Source of the DNA: Parageobacillus sp. KH3-4
Lineage (GTDB): Bacteria > Bacillota > Bacilli > Bacillales > Anoxybacillaceae
Length of the DNA stretch: 64,000 bases
Assembly (NCBI RefSeq): GCF_022846435.1
Contig: NZ_AP025627.1
Coordinates: 2,328,001-2,392,000, forward strand
Direction: 5' to 3'
This document shows positions 8,681 through 17,274 of this stretch, one piece after another. The notes below the pieces were generated by a model. The model was not told where the DNA came from and made no database searches. It saw only the letters and a list, made by a program, of their open reading frames with translations. Every line of letters starts with the position of its first letter. Position 1 is the stretch's first letter. The position numbers and the translations under genes were made by a program.

Positions 8681-9979
8681 TTAAAAATCATTTGGAATTG
8701 AATCGTTTATTGGTCTCCCAGGAAGACTATCTCGATAATTACCACCATGCCAACGATACAAGTGTTCTCTAAAAGTAACTGGATAAATAATTTCCCCTTT
8801 GTCAGCTATTTGTGGATACTTAGAAGCACTATATGCATGATGACCAATTATAGGCTTTCCATTGTGTTTTGGTATATTTCCATTCAAAATGTCTTTGATT
8901 TGTTCTGGCGTCCAATTTCTAGTCGGATTACCGTTCATTACCCGAACTTTTTCTTGTTCCCAAAAATTATCTACACCCCTATCCCTTCTTCTTTTAAACC
9001 TCTTGTTCCATTCCAATTGTTTCCATTCTTCTCGTGTTATTGTTCTATTTTTGACCTTTTCATTTAATATCTTCATTTTCTTACTACCCATAATCTTGTA
9101 CGGTGTTTCCCTTGGGGTTAAATCCAAATTTTTTGCTCTTTCTGCTATAATATCGGCCTCATTTTTTACTACCTTATCGCCTACAGCATTTCCCTTATCC
9201 ACCACACCATCCACCGCTTGACTCATCGAAAAGCGCACCGAGCTGGCGGATTCTTCAGCGATTCCTATCACCCGTCCACTTGGCACCACTCCAACTCCAT
9301 CGGCGGCTAGCCGCGGTCCCTGCAGGACAGAGCCAACATTTTCGTGAAAGTTCTCCCATTGCTGTTTGAATGACCGGATTGTTTCGGTGATTGGTCCTTT
9401 GATGACTTGGTGATAGATCGTTTGGAAGAACGGTTTGATTTTATTATAATTGAGGACGTTTTTTGTTTGCGAGACCAATTTGGAAACATCCACCGCTGTT
9501 TCCGCCGCTTTCGCTCCTTTGATCACGGCTTTACCGGCGACACCCGCTCCTTTGGCTGGAGGAATGACGGACAACAATAACATTCCTCCCGCAACCAGGC
9601 GGTCCCATCCTGAAATCCGTTCTCCAGTCACTGGATCGTATTCTCCAAATAATCGCTGCAAGTCATACCAGCCAAGAAGCTCTAAGCCGAATTCTTTTAT
9701 GTTGTCGGCAAGCGTTTGGTCTGCCTGTCTGATGGACGCGGCCGTCTGATACAGCAGTTCCTCCGCTTCATTCAGCTTTTCTCCATAGCGGTCGAGCCAA
9801 TGAATCAGTTCGTCTGTAAGCTCGCGGATGGCGGCAGAGCCGATGCCGGGAATCTCCATGGCTAAAGAAGGCAGTGTCCAAGAAAGAGAGGTCCGCGCAC
9901 GACGGCAGGCTTCTTCTGCATCGGGGATATGCTTTGCTACTATTTCCAGCTCTTCTGGTTTGACTCGAATCGTCGTCAT
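8681..9979 (-). CDS. Polymorphic toxin: WXG-like N-terminus, PT-TG linker, GHH nuclease tip
   Basis: A 432-residue predicted type VII (Esx/YukE-type) secreted toxin. Residues 1-100 form a helical WXG-like leader (SLSW, HWLDRYGEKLNEAEELL). Residues 105-165 match the pre-toxin TG segment (YDPVTGERISGWDRLVAG, then a Gly/Ala-rich part). Residues 300-345 are strongly basic. The last 80 residues contain GHH at 379-381, YPQIAD, and EHLYRWHGGNYRD at 405-417, the signature of HNH/Endo VII-fold GHH nucleases. The gene overlaps its partner by ATGA. Coding for the last 180 residues or so is visibly AT-richer than the N-terminal part, with the change near 9200, which suggests an exchanged toxin tip. The secretion machine itself is not in the window. 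Confidence 0.8.
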   Translation of the reverse strand: MTTIRVKPEELEIVAKHIPDAEEACRRARTSLSWTLPSLAMEIPGIGSAAIRELTDELIHWLDRYGEKLNEAEELLYQTAASIRQADQTLADNIKEFGLELLGWYDLQRLFGEYDPVTGERISGWDRLVAGGMLLLSVIPPAKGAGVAGKAVIKGAKAAETAVDVSKLVSQTKNVLNYNKIKPFFQTIYHQVIKGPITETIRSFKQQWENFHENVGSVLQGPRLAADGVGVVPSGRVIGIAEESASSVRFSMSQAVDGVVDKGNAVGDKVVKNEADIIAERAKNLDLTPRETPYKIMGSKKMKILNEKVKNRTITREEWKQLEWNKRFKRRRDRGVDNFWEQEKVRVMNGNPTRNWTPEQIKDILNGNIPKHNGKPIIGHHAYSASKYPQIADKGEIIYPVTFREHLYRWHGGNYRDSLPGRPINDSIPNDF

Positions 9980-10281
9980 TGCCGTTCCTCTATCTTTCGA
10001 CGAATTTGGGCGATTTCCCTGCTTATTTCATAAAGAAGACCATCTGCCGTTGCATCAATCATTTGCCGCAAGTTCCCGGATATCGGCTCATGCGCTTTCC
10101 CCGGCTCTCCTTGCCAATGCGGGACATTCTCGGCACTTGCGTGATAAAATGCATGAGTCCCATGTCGAAATTCCCCGATTGCTTCTTCGACCTGCCCCTG
10201 ATAAGACTTAAGATAATCCATCATCGCCTCATAGGCCCTGCGTTTCACTTCTTGTTCGATCGATTCCGATAAAGACGCCAT
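9976..10281 (-). CDS. Small helical WXG/Esx-type partner of the toxin
   Basis: A 101-residue, wholly helical protein (SLSESIEQEVKRRAYEAMMD, ...ISREIAQIRRKIEERQ). It starts at the ATG with GGGGGAGGAAATCAAG in front; an in-frame ATG ten codons earlier lacks a site. Its TGA overlaps the toxin ATG as ATGA, so the two are translationally coupled. Small helical proteins in this position bind the helical leader of LXG/WXG toxins and guide them to the type VII apparatus. That role is inferred from family practice. Confidence 0.65.
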   Translation of the reverse strand: MASLSESIEQEVKRRAYEAMMDYLKSYQGQVEEAIGEFRHGTHAFYHASAENVPHWQGEPGKAHEPISGNLRQMIDATADGLLYEISREIAQIRRKIEERQ

Positions 10282-10793
10282 CTTGATTTCCTCCCCCCAT
10301 TTACATGCCATTTAAATGGTAACATAGGGAAAATAAGGATAAATCATGATATATTCCTGTTTTTCCAGATGACAACAGGGACTTTTTTCTTATCTATCTG
10401 ACATGTTAAACATGCCAAAGTTCCTTCGAAAACAACCTGTTTACGGAACAAACTTTTTCATGCGTGGAACGATTATCGTGAAGAGGAGGAACAGAAAGCC
10501 GAAAATGAAAAAGCCGGACAGCCATGACAGAAACGGATGGTATTTTTCGACTCATCCACGGTTGACGAGATGGAATAGATTGGATTGAAGTGTAAAAAAC
10601 GACTGTAGTTTTTCCGCTTTGGCGTCCTTCCGCGTTGCCTGACGGTGCACAAAATAAGATTTGACTTTTATTTCCGATGTAATTATAATGGTTACAACTA
10701 GAGGTTGAAACACATAAAAAGTTAGCAATCACTTCTCCAACATAGTCTATATCTTGAAAATCGGCTCTTTGAAGAGCTAATTTTTTCATGTCA

Positions 10794-10859
10794 GTTGTAA
10801 CCGATTTGGTTATAACAATGCCTATTTTTGTGCGCGTTGTAACCAATTTGGTTATAACA
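10794..10859. promoter_or_regulatory. Two 24-base operator repeats upstream of the NmrA-type reductase
   Basis: GTTGTAACC-GATTT-GGTTATAACA at 10794-10817 and GTTGTAACC-AATTT-GGTTATAACA at 10836-10859 differ by one base. Each is an imperfect palindrome (GTaACC/GGTtAt). Starts are 42 bases apart, four helical turns, so a dimeric regulator could bind cooperatively on one face. A third half-site, GGTTACAAC, lies at 10690-10698. HxlR-type regulators of quinone reductases use sites of this kind, but no regulator gene is adjacent. The rest of 10312-10787 shows no gene I can defend. Confidence 0.6.
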
Positions 10860-10925
10860 GCATTTAGTGCCCGTTGTTATCAAGATTTACTCTCAAAAAT
10901 TTATGAAAAGAAGGGGAAGATGTTT

Positions 10926-11789
10926 ATGTCAATTGCGGTTACTGGCGCTACTGGTCAACTCGGAGGTCTTGTGATTCAACATTTGCTCAAAAAAGTGCCA
11001 GCAAGTCAAATCATTGCCATTGCCCGTAATGTGGAAAAAGCCTCCTCTCTTGCCGATCTAGGAATTGAAGTTCGCCAAGGGGATTATCTGGAACCAGAAT
11101 CTCTGCAAAAAGCTTTTGCTGGCGCTTCCAAGCTGCTCTTTATCTCCAGTCCAGACACTGATGATACGCTGCGTATCGTTCAACATGCAAATGTCGTAAA
11201 AGCAGCCAGAGATGCAGGGGTAAAACATATTGCTTATACCGGATATGCTTTTGCTGAAGAGGCAATATTACCGCTTGCCCATGTTCATTTAGCTACGGAA
11301 TATGCCATTCGCACCACTAACATTCCGTATACTTTCTTACGCAATGCCTTATATACGGAACTTTTTATAAACGAAGGGCTGCGCGCATCCGTAGAGTCTG
11401 GAGCAGTGGTGACGAATACAGGAAGTGGAAGAATTAATTCGGTAACCCGCAATGATCTTGCCTTGGCTGCCGCGGCGGTTCTTACAGAGGAAGGACATGA
11501 AAACAAAACGTATAACCTGGTTTCCAATCAACCGTGGAACTTTGACGATCTAGCGCAAATTCTCTCTGAAGTTTCCGGCAAAAAAGTTGTGCACCAGTCC
11601 GTTTCATTTGAAGAAGAGAAAAATATTCTCGTAAACGCTGGCGTTCCTGAACCTTTTGCTGAACTTACGGCAGCGATTTATGACGCGGTTTCTAAAGGCG
11701 AAACGTCTAAAACGTCAGATGATCTGCAAAAACTTATCGGATCCTTAACACCTCTTAAAGAAACCGTAAAACAAGCTTTGCAAATGTAA
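10926..11789 (+). CDS. NmrA/SDR-type NAD(P)H quinone oxidoreductase (QOR2-like)
   Basis: A 287-residue atypical short-chain dehydrogenase. The N-terminal Rossmann motif is AVTGATGQLGGLVIQHLL, and the specificity strand ends AIARNVEKA. HTSTE-like substructures follow (HIAYTGYAF, YTFLRNALYTELFI). The family includes E. coli QorB (YtfG) and azoreductase-like enzymes that reduce quinones or sense redox state. The start is the second of two close ATGs, nine bases after AAGGGGA. The gene is monocistronic between its paired operators and a terminator, so it is probably switched by an electrophile- or quinone-sensing repressor. Confidence 0.8.
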   Translation: MSIAVTGATGQLGGLVIQHLLKKVPASQIIAIARNVEKASSLADLGIEVRQGDYLEPESLQKAFAGASKLLFISSPDTDDTLRIVQHANVVKAARDAGVKHIAYTGYAFAEEAILPLAHVHLATEYAIRTTNIPYTFLRNALYTELFINEGLRASVESGAVVTNTGSGRINSVTRNDLALAAAAVLTEEGHENKTYNLVSNQPWNFDDLAQILSEVSGKKVVHQSVSFEEEKNILVNAGVPEPFAELTAAIYDAVSKGETSKTSDDLQKLIGSLTPLKETVKQALQM

Positions 11790-11817
11790 AGATACTTGTA
11801 CTGCAATAAGTGGAAGA

Positions 11818-11862
11818 AAAACAGGTCACCTAGCGGTATATCCAACATGTGACCTGTTTTTT
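11818..11862 (+). terminator. Terminator of the quinone reductase gene
   Basis: AAAACAGGTCAC (11818-11829) pairs with GTGACCTGTTTT (11849-11860), followed by TT. Confidence 0.9.
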
Positions 11863-12235
11863 ACTTGTTCTGGGTGAATAAATTAAAAGGAAAATACATT
11901 TTGTTTCTTTCAGCTTTCCTAAATCTACTAAAAATTACTCAAAAGTCATCAAACTTTTCAATTACTTCTGCTATCGTTAGCTCATGCAGAATTTCATTCA
12001 TTATAGGATCTTTCATCGGAGAAAATGCTATTGGCTGTACACTCGTTTATGGCTTCCGATTTGTCTGCTGGCATAGTTGAGCAGCAATCTTTCCTCCGTG
12101 TCGTGAATTCCTTCTGCTAGTTTCCTCCCGCTCACATAGTTGGTATACACATGTGATTGAATATCTTCCTATCATCGATCCCTACAAATTATAATGAAGG
12201 AAACTAATTGCCAAAAAACAATATGCTCCCTATCC
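11863..12235. other. Non-coding stretch with a possible gene remnant
   Basis: There is no credible complete gene here. On the minus strand around 11953-12030 a short open piece reads MNEILHELTIAEVIEKFDDF before a stop. It could be the tail of a lost gene, but I cannot assign it. Confidence 0.3.
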
Positions 12236-12270
12236 TAAAAAACCCCCACTTTTTTAACGAAGCGGGGGAG
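12236..12270 (-). terminator. Terminator of the ascorbate-type PTS operon
   Basis: On the minus strand CTCCCCCGCTT, a short loop, AAGTGGGGG, then TTTTTT. It lies 12 bases past the IIC stop codon. Confidence 0.85.
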
Positions 12271-12281
12271 TTCCTATGTGC

Positions 12282-13547
12282 TTATGAAAACAGTTTGATT
12301 AAATATCCTAACAAAATCCCAACAATTCCAAAATCCGAATCTCCGAACGTCGTCCCTTCAAATCCGAGCGAGCCAAGAACTGGGAGCAAAAGTGCCGGCA
12401 AGAAGGAAATTAAAATTCCGTTGGCAAATGCCCCGAAAATGGCGCCCCTTCTACCACCTGTAGCGTTGCCGAATACGCCGGCAGCTGCTCCTGTGAAAAA
12501 GTGCGGAATTAGCCCAGGAACAATGACTTTTAAGCCGACGAGCGGCAAAATAAACATCGAAATAATCCCCGCGGCAAAGCTGGATAAAAAACCGACGATG
12601 ACGGCATTTGGGGCGTAAGGAAATACAGCCGGACAGTCGAGCGCTGGCTTGGCGTCTTGCACCACTTTATCCGCAATCCCCTTAAACGCCGGGACAATTT
12701 CAGCTATGAGCATCCGTACTCCCGCCAATACGACGTATACCCCTGCGGCAAATGTAATTCCTTGCATCAGGGAGAAGACAAGGAAGTTCACGCCGCCGCT
12801 TAACTCTTTCTCTATAAATTGCTTTCCAGCAAATGGAGCGACAATGAAGAATAAGATGACCATTGTCAGGGACATCGCAACCGATGTATCGCGAAGGAAT
12901 CCTAATGATTTCGGCACTTTAATATCTTCCGTGGATTGCGCTTTGTTTCCAAGACGCTTTCCGATCCACGCCGAAGTAAAATAACCGATGGAGCCGAAAT
13001 GGCCTAAAGCGATTTGGTCCGTTCCCGTAACTTCCCGCATGTAAGGTTGAAGAATCGCCGGCATCAACACCATCAAACTTCCAAGAATAATTGAACCAAC
13101 GATGACAAGCGGAACTCCAGTGACTCCACCAGTAGCAAATACAGCGGAAATTAAGCAAGCCATGAATAACGTATGATGCCCAGTTAAGAAAATATATTTA
13201 AAACGAGTAAATCGCGCAATGAGAATATTGACAATCATTCCAAATAACATAATCATCGCAGTTTCTTTACCGAACGTTTGTTGGGCAATGGCAACAATCG
13301 CCTCGTTATTCGGAATCACTCCTTTAATATGGAAGGCTTTTTCAAACATTTTCCCAAAAACGTTTAACGAGCCGATTAAAATGTTGGCACCGCCGCTGAG
13401 AATAACAAATCCCATAATTGTTTTTAGCGTGCCGGAGACGATATCAGGAAAGCTTTTCTTTTGCAGCAACAGACCAAGGAACGCAAACAATCCGACTAAA
13501 ATCGCCGGCGAGCCTAATATATCCTTCATAATGAAATCAAACATCAC
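12282..13547 (-). CDS. ulaA: PTS ascorbate-type transporter subunit IIC (UlaA family)
   Basis: A 421-residue polytopic membrane protein of the UlaA/SgaT family, the sugar-translocating IIC component of the L-ascorbate-type phosphotransferase system. Family signatures visible include GFVILSGGANILIGSL, FTRFKYIFLTGHH (with the conserved His pair) and ALGHFGSIGYFTSAWIGK. The C-terminus has GRRGAIFGAFANG and DFGIVGILLGYLIK. It follows the IIB gene on the same strand. Substrate could be L-ascorbate or a related compound, because no UlaG lactonase, UlaD decarboxylase or UlaE/F isomerase genes lie nearby. A second, degraded copy of its C-terminus is at 27856-28050. Confidence 0.85.
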   Translation of the reverse strand: MMFDFIMKDILGSPAILVGLFAFLGLLLQKKSFPDIVSGTLKTIMGFVILSGGANILIGSLNVFGKMFEKAFHIKGVIPNNEAIVAIAQQTFGKETAMIMLFGMIVNILIARFTRFKYIFLTGHHTLFMACLISAVFATGGVTGVPLVIVGSIILGSLMVLMPAILQPYMREVTGTDQIALGHFGSIGYFTSAWIGKRLGNKAQSTEDIKVPKSLGFLRDTSVAMSLTMVILFFIVAPFAGKQFIEKELSGGVNFLVFSLMQGITFAAGVYVVLAGVRMLIAEIVPAFKGIADKVVQDAKPALDCPAVFPYAPNAVIVGFLSSFAAGIISMFILPLVGLKVIVPGLIPHFFTGAAAGVFGNATGGRRGAIFGAFANGILISFLPALLLPVLGSLGFEGTTFGDSDFGIVGILLGYLIKLFS

Positions 13548-13669
13548 TCATTTGCCTCCTCTTTATTTTCAGAAGTTTTAGGAATGTTACTTTTTTATCT
13601 AAAAATCTCTTTCTTGTTTTCTCATTCTTTCGTATACTTTTAAAAGGGAAAGTTTTTTCTTTCTTTTAT

Positions 13670-13693
13670 GCAGGCGAGCCGCCTGCCTTTTTT
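13670..13693 (+). terminator. Hairpin between the IIB and IIC genes, T-run on the plus strand
   Basis: GCAGGCG (13670-13676) pairs with CGCCTGC (13680-13686), followed by CTTTTTTAT on the plus strand. The operon runs on the minus strand, where the hairpin is not followed by T's. It would therefore stop antisense transcription or protect/process the polycistronic mRNA rather than end the operon. Confidence 0.5.
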
Positions 13694-13698
13694 ATTAC

Positions 13699-13965
13699 TC
13701 ACAAATGTTTTTTTAGTGCCTCTCTTAATTCATCAAGATCAAGAATGTTTGTCAGTTTGGCCACATTGCGCGTGCCGTCATCAAGTGCCTCGACTAAATC
13801 TTTTGCCCCTAAATACAGATCTGCTTTTTCTGTTTTGCTCGTTGCTAAATCAGTATGGGAAACTTCAGCTTCAATTCCCATCTCTTTCAACACGTTTTTG
13901 ACATTCATTTCGATGATAAAACTGCTTCCCAGCCCATTTCCGCAAACAACGAGAATTTTTTTCAT
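13699..13965 (-). CDS. ulaB: PTS subunit IIB, ascorbate/lactose type
   Basis: An 88-residue IIB protein. The phospho-accepting Cys8 lies in the P-loop-like ILVVCGNGLGSSFIIE near the N-terminus, followed by the alternating strand/helix fold of UlaB/SgaB proteins. It passes phosphate from an EIIA domain to the substrate carried by IIC. No free EIIA gene is present. The EIIA is likely supplied by the C-terminal domain of the adjacent regulator or from elsewhere in the genome. A 151-base gap separates it from IIC, wider than usual. Confidence 0.85.
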   Translation of the reverse strand: MKKILVVCGNGLGSSFIIEMNVKNVLKEMGIEAEVSHTDLATSKTEKADLYLGAKDLVEALDDGTRNVAKLTNILDLDELREALKKHL

Positions 13966-13996
13966 TTTTTTGTACCTCCTTGCTTTTATCTCTTAT

Positions 13997-16054
13997 TTAA
14001 TGAGAATATGCTTCGATTAATGTGAGTACTTCTTCTATCGAAGTGGCCGAGAACAATACACGCATATTTTCTTTATCGGATAATAATTTTGTCAGCTGCG
14101 ATAGCGCTTTTAAATGTGTTTCATTATCGATGGCAGCTAAAACGATTAAAATATATACCCGATGCTCTTCTTTTTCGGAGAATAGGCAGCCATTTTTGAT
14201 TCTAAGAAAGCTCATGCCAATTTTCTTTACTCCCTGTTCCGGCCGGGCATGTGGCAAAGCCACTCCTGGTGTAATCACGATATAAGGCCCCAATTTCTTC
14301 ACATTGTCAATCATCGCTTGAATGTATGCGTTTGTAATATAACCGCCATCCAATAACGGTTTCGCAGCAAGCGCAATCGCTTCTTTCCAATCACCTACCT
14401 CTTCTACAAACTGAATGCATTGTTTTGTAAGCAAATCTTTCAGCATCGGTTTTTTCAAAATCTCCTTTCTTTTGCTTTGACTAATATATTCATGCAGCTC
14501 TTGAATTAATGCTTTTTCATTGATGATCGTTGCATGTTTTTTAACGATTTCCAATAATGCTTCGACCGATAGAGTTTTCGTTTCAGACAGTCCATTTGTT
14601 TCCCTTAAAAGCAACATTTTATCCGCAGCGGTTAAAATAGGGCGAACGATATAAACGGGAACATCCCGCGGTCCTAACGGAATGGTTGTAACAACAAAAT
14701 CAACATGTTCCAGAGAATAAGCCTGGTATTCTCTTGCCGAAATGATGTCAATGACATCAACGGTTGGTAATAGTTCTTCAATTTGTTTTTGTAAAATTCG
14801 CGATGTGCCAATGCCGCTTTCACACACAATGAGCGCTTTTTTCCGATTCGGAACAGATACCCCTTCTCTGTCAAGCCATCCACCGAAATGCATTGCGATA
14901 TAAGCGATTTCATCGTCGCCTATGGATTGGCCGACAACGTTTTCGACATGATGAACAACTTTTTTCGTTAAAGTGAAAATGTCATGATAATTTGCTTTAA
15001 CAGATTGGGTTAATTCATTTTGCAAATGAAGTCCATATTTCAGTCGGTAATAGGCTGGCTTCATATGAATCAATAAATTTTTTTCCAACTCTTCACGATG
15101 TTTGAATTGTACACAAGCATACTTTTGAAAATCATCGACCATGTTTTTGATTATTTGTTTCAAAGTGGCAATTTCATTATTTTGATCGATTTGCTTATCA
15201 TCTGTGACTCTTGAACCTAAAAGATAAGTTGTTAGATAACAAATTTCATCTTGAGGAACATCAACTCGGAAAACGTTTTCAATTTGAGTAATGATATGAT
15301 GAGCCGTTTTGTATTCCCTAGTCGACTGCAGCACTTCTTTTTCCTGCTCATCCATTTGAATATATTTACCACGAATCCATCGCTTCAGAAAAATAGAAAG
15401 ATAAACCGTTAATGTGTGAATAACATCATTCGTATAACGAATGGCAGAAAATGTTTCTGATTGGCGAATAATATTCTTGATCGGTAATATGTGTCCACCA
15501 AGCAACTCAGAACATAGACGTTCATAGCCAACAGTTGCCAAAAGCTGTGCGGCATGATGCACGATCGCCTTCCGTTTTTGCTTCTCTTCGCCAATAACGA
15601 AATATCCTTGCTTACGATGGAATGCTAATTCCAATTGAAACAGCTGCCATTCCGATTTGAGTTTCTTGACATCATTCAATAAAGTACTTCGGCTCACTTG
15701 CAGTTTCTCTAACAAGTCGTGTAAAAAAATTGGACCGCTGCGGATAAAAATCAGTAATCCAATCCATGCTTTTCTTTCGTCCGAAGAATACTCGTAATGT
15801 CGAATTGGCTGCATTGTTTGCAATGCTGCACTAATTTTCTTTTTGGCTTGATCGTCCAAGTAAAAACCGAGATCGCGCACATGTTTCAGCGGCGAAAAGC
15901 CTTGGCTTCGCAGCCAATCATTTATTTTTTGCATATCGTAGTAAACCGTTCGCTTTGAAACTTGCATGGACTGAGCGAGCTTGTCTGTAGTGACGTGAGT
16001 GGAAGAACTAAGCAACATATTTAAAATTTGGACACAACGGGCATTGAGTATCAT
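13997..16054 (-). CDS. PRD-containing PTS-regulated transcription activator with EIIB and EIIA domains
   Basis: A 685-residue BglG/MtlR/LicR-type activator. Order: N-terminal HTH ([19 protein letters not shown]), a second winged helix ([19 protein letters not shown]), two PTS-regulation domains carrying conserved His (for example [24 protein letters not shown]), an EIIB-like domain ([19 protein letters not shown], Cys retained), and a C-terminal EIIA domain of the mannitol/fructose class ([16 protein letters not shown] with active His). Phosphorylation of PRDs and EII domains tells it whether substrate and preferred sugars are present. The start is the ATG nine bases after AAGGAG. An ATG six codons upstream has no site. 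The ribosome site overlaps a perfect palindrome GGAGCGCTCC. It heads the PTS operon. Confidence 0.88.
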   Translation of the reverse strand: MILNARCVQILNMLLSSSTHVTTDKLAQSMQVSKRTVYYDMQKINDWLRSQGFSPLKHVRDLGFYLDDQAKKKISAALQTMQPIRHYEYSSDERKAWIGLLIFIRSGPIFLHDLLEKLQVSRSTLLNDVKKLKSEWQLFQLELAFHRKQGYFVIGEEKQKRKAIVHHAAQLLATVGYERLCSELLGGHILPIKNIIRQSETFSAIRYTNDVIHTLTVYLSIFLKRWIRGKYIQMDEQEKEVLQSTREYKTAHHIITQIENVFRVDVPQDEICYLTTYLLGSRVTDDKQIDQNNEIATLKQIIKNMVDDFQKYACVQFKHREELEKNLLIHMKPAYYRLKYGLHLQNELTQSVKANYHDIFTLTKKVVHHVENVVGQSIGDDEIAYIAMHFGGWLDREGVSVPNRKKALIVCESGIGTSRILQKQIEELLPTVDVIDIISAREYQAYSLEHVDFVVTTIPLGPRDVPVYIVRPILTAADKMLLLRETNGLSETKTLSVEALLEIVKKHATIINEKALIQELHEYISQSKRKEILKKPMLKDLLTKQCIQFVEEVGDWKEAIALAAKPLLDGGYITNAYIQAMIDNVKKLGPYIVITPGVALPHARPEQGVKKIGMSFLRIKNGCLFSEKEEHRVYILIVLAAIDNETHLKALSQLTKLLSDKENMRVLFSATSIEEVLTLIEAYSH

Positions 16055-16348
16055 GCTGGAGCGCTCCTTCATTCCATCGTGCAAACCATCATATACTCTA
16101 ATAGAAGAATCTAGACCCTTCTTACTGTTCATTATATTGAATTTTCGACAAAAGATAAGCCCGAATGTTGTGAGCAGAACTGTGCAAAACATGGACTGAT
16201 GGACAATAAAAAACTACATTCGCTAACAGATTTACAAACCATTTTTCGTACTATATTGATCAATCTCGAGGGATCTGCAACCGAGTTAAAAGTAATTTTC
16301 TTTTCTGTCGTTTCGTGGTGCGGTTGAACCTAAGAATAGAAAAAGTCA

Positions 16349-16377
16349 TTGACAAAATAAAAACCACTTGCTACCAT
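16349..16377 (+). promoter_or_regulatory. Promoter of the taurine/sulfonate operon
   Basis: TTGACA (16349-16354), a 17-base spacer, then TACCAT (16372-16377) lie 67 bases before the first gene. The -35 is perfect and the -10 weak, as in activated promoters. Sulfur-starvation control by CymR or a LysR regulator would be expected for such operons, but I cannot point to a firm operator. Confidence 0.6.
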
Positions 16378-16443
16378 ATATCCAAGTAATCCTATCTGAA
16401 TTTTAATATTTTTTTATGAAAATCCATAAGAAGGAGGATGGGA

Positions 16444-17238
16444 ATGAGCAACAAATTGGTATATAAAAAGCACATACTTACTAGAGGAATTTCGATAATC
16501 AGCATCACCTTAATATTAATCGTTTGGACAGTAAGTACAAATTTAAAATGGGTGGATCCTGTTTTTCTCCCAACTCCCCAGTCTGTTTGGAAAGCATTTT
16601 TAGAGTTAATAAGAGATGGATATAAAGGTGCTTCGTTAAGCACTCATATACTAAATAGTTTGTACAGATTGTTTTTAGCCCTAATTTTAGCAGTTTTCAC
16701 GGCCGTGCCATTGGGGATTTTTTGCGGAATTTCAAAATATATACTTGCTATTTTTGATCCGATTATTGAATTTTACCGACCACTTCCTCCATTAGCCTAC
16801 TACGCCTTACTTGTTTTATGGTTAGGAATTGATGATAAATCGAAAGTTGCGCTTTTATTTTTAAGTGCTTTTGCTCCCTTGTTTATTTCCACTGTATCTA
16901 GTGTACAGCGCGTCCCACAAGAGCGTATAAATGGAGCATTGTCTTTAGGGGCTTCAAAACCGAAAGTCCTATTATACATAATCCTCCCATCTTGCTTGCC
17001 GGACATCATAACAGGATTTCGTACAGCCATCGGCGTTACGTATGCTACATTAGTTGCTGCTGAAATGGTAGCGGCTACCTCAGGGATTGGCTGGATGGTA
17101 TTAGATGCGAGTAAATATTTGAGAAGCGATATTGTTTTTGTAGGAATCATTCTAATGGGAGGAATCGCCATTCTTATGGATGGCATCATTAGATTGTATC
17201 AGCATATTCAATTCTCTTGGGTTGGAAAACAAGATTAA
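16444..17238 (+). CDS. tauC: ABC transporter permease, taurine/sulfonate type
   Basis: A 264-residue permease of the NitT/TauT family with about six helices. The EAA loop that docks the ATPase is seen at NGALSLGASKPKVLLYIILPS. The start is the ATG six bases after AGGAGG; another ATG directly abutting the site is unlikely. It is the first gene of a four-gene set with a periplasmic-type lipoprotein, ATPase and TauD dioxygenase. Together these import an organosulfonate and release sulfite. Aliphatic sulfonate (Ssu) is the alternative substrate class. Confidence 0.82.
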   Translation: MSNKLVYKKHILTRGISIISITLILIVWTVSTNLKWVDPVFLPTPQSVWKAFLELIRDGYKGASLSTHILNSLYRLFLALILAVFTAVPLGIFCGISKYILAIFDPIIEFYRPLPPLAYYALLVLWLGIDDKSKVALLFLSAFAPLFISTVSSVQRVPQERINGALSLGASKPKVLLYIILPSCLPDIITGFRTAIGVTYATLVAAEMVAATSGIGWMVLDASKYLRSDIVFVGIILMGGIAILMDGIIRLYQHIQFSWVGKQD

Positions 17239-17274
17239 CAAAGTGTATCAATTATAAACAATGGAGTGAAAAAG

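Noticed and set aside
10406-10846. 146-codon minus-strand frame across the operators of the quinone reductase
   Set aside because: It would place the operator dyads inside a coding region and has no ribosome site or recognisable domain; probably chance or relic.
12208-12618. 136-codon plus-strand frame over the UlaA 3' end and its terminator
   Set aside because: Shadow of UlaA; begins inside terminator sequence.
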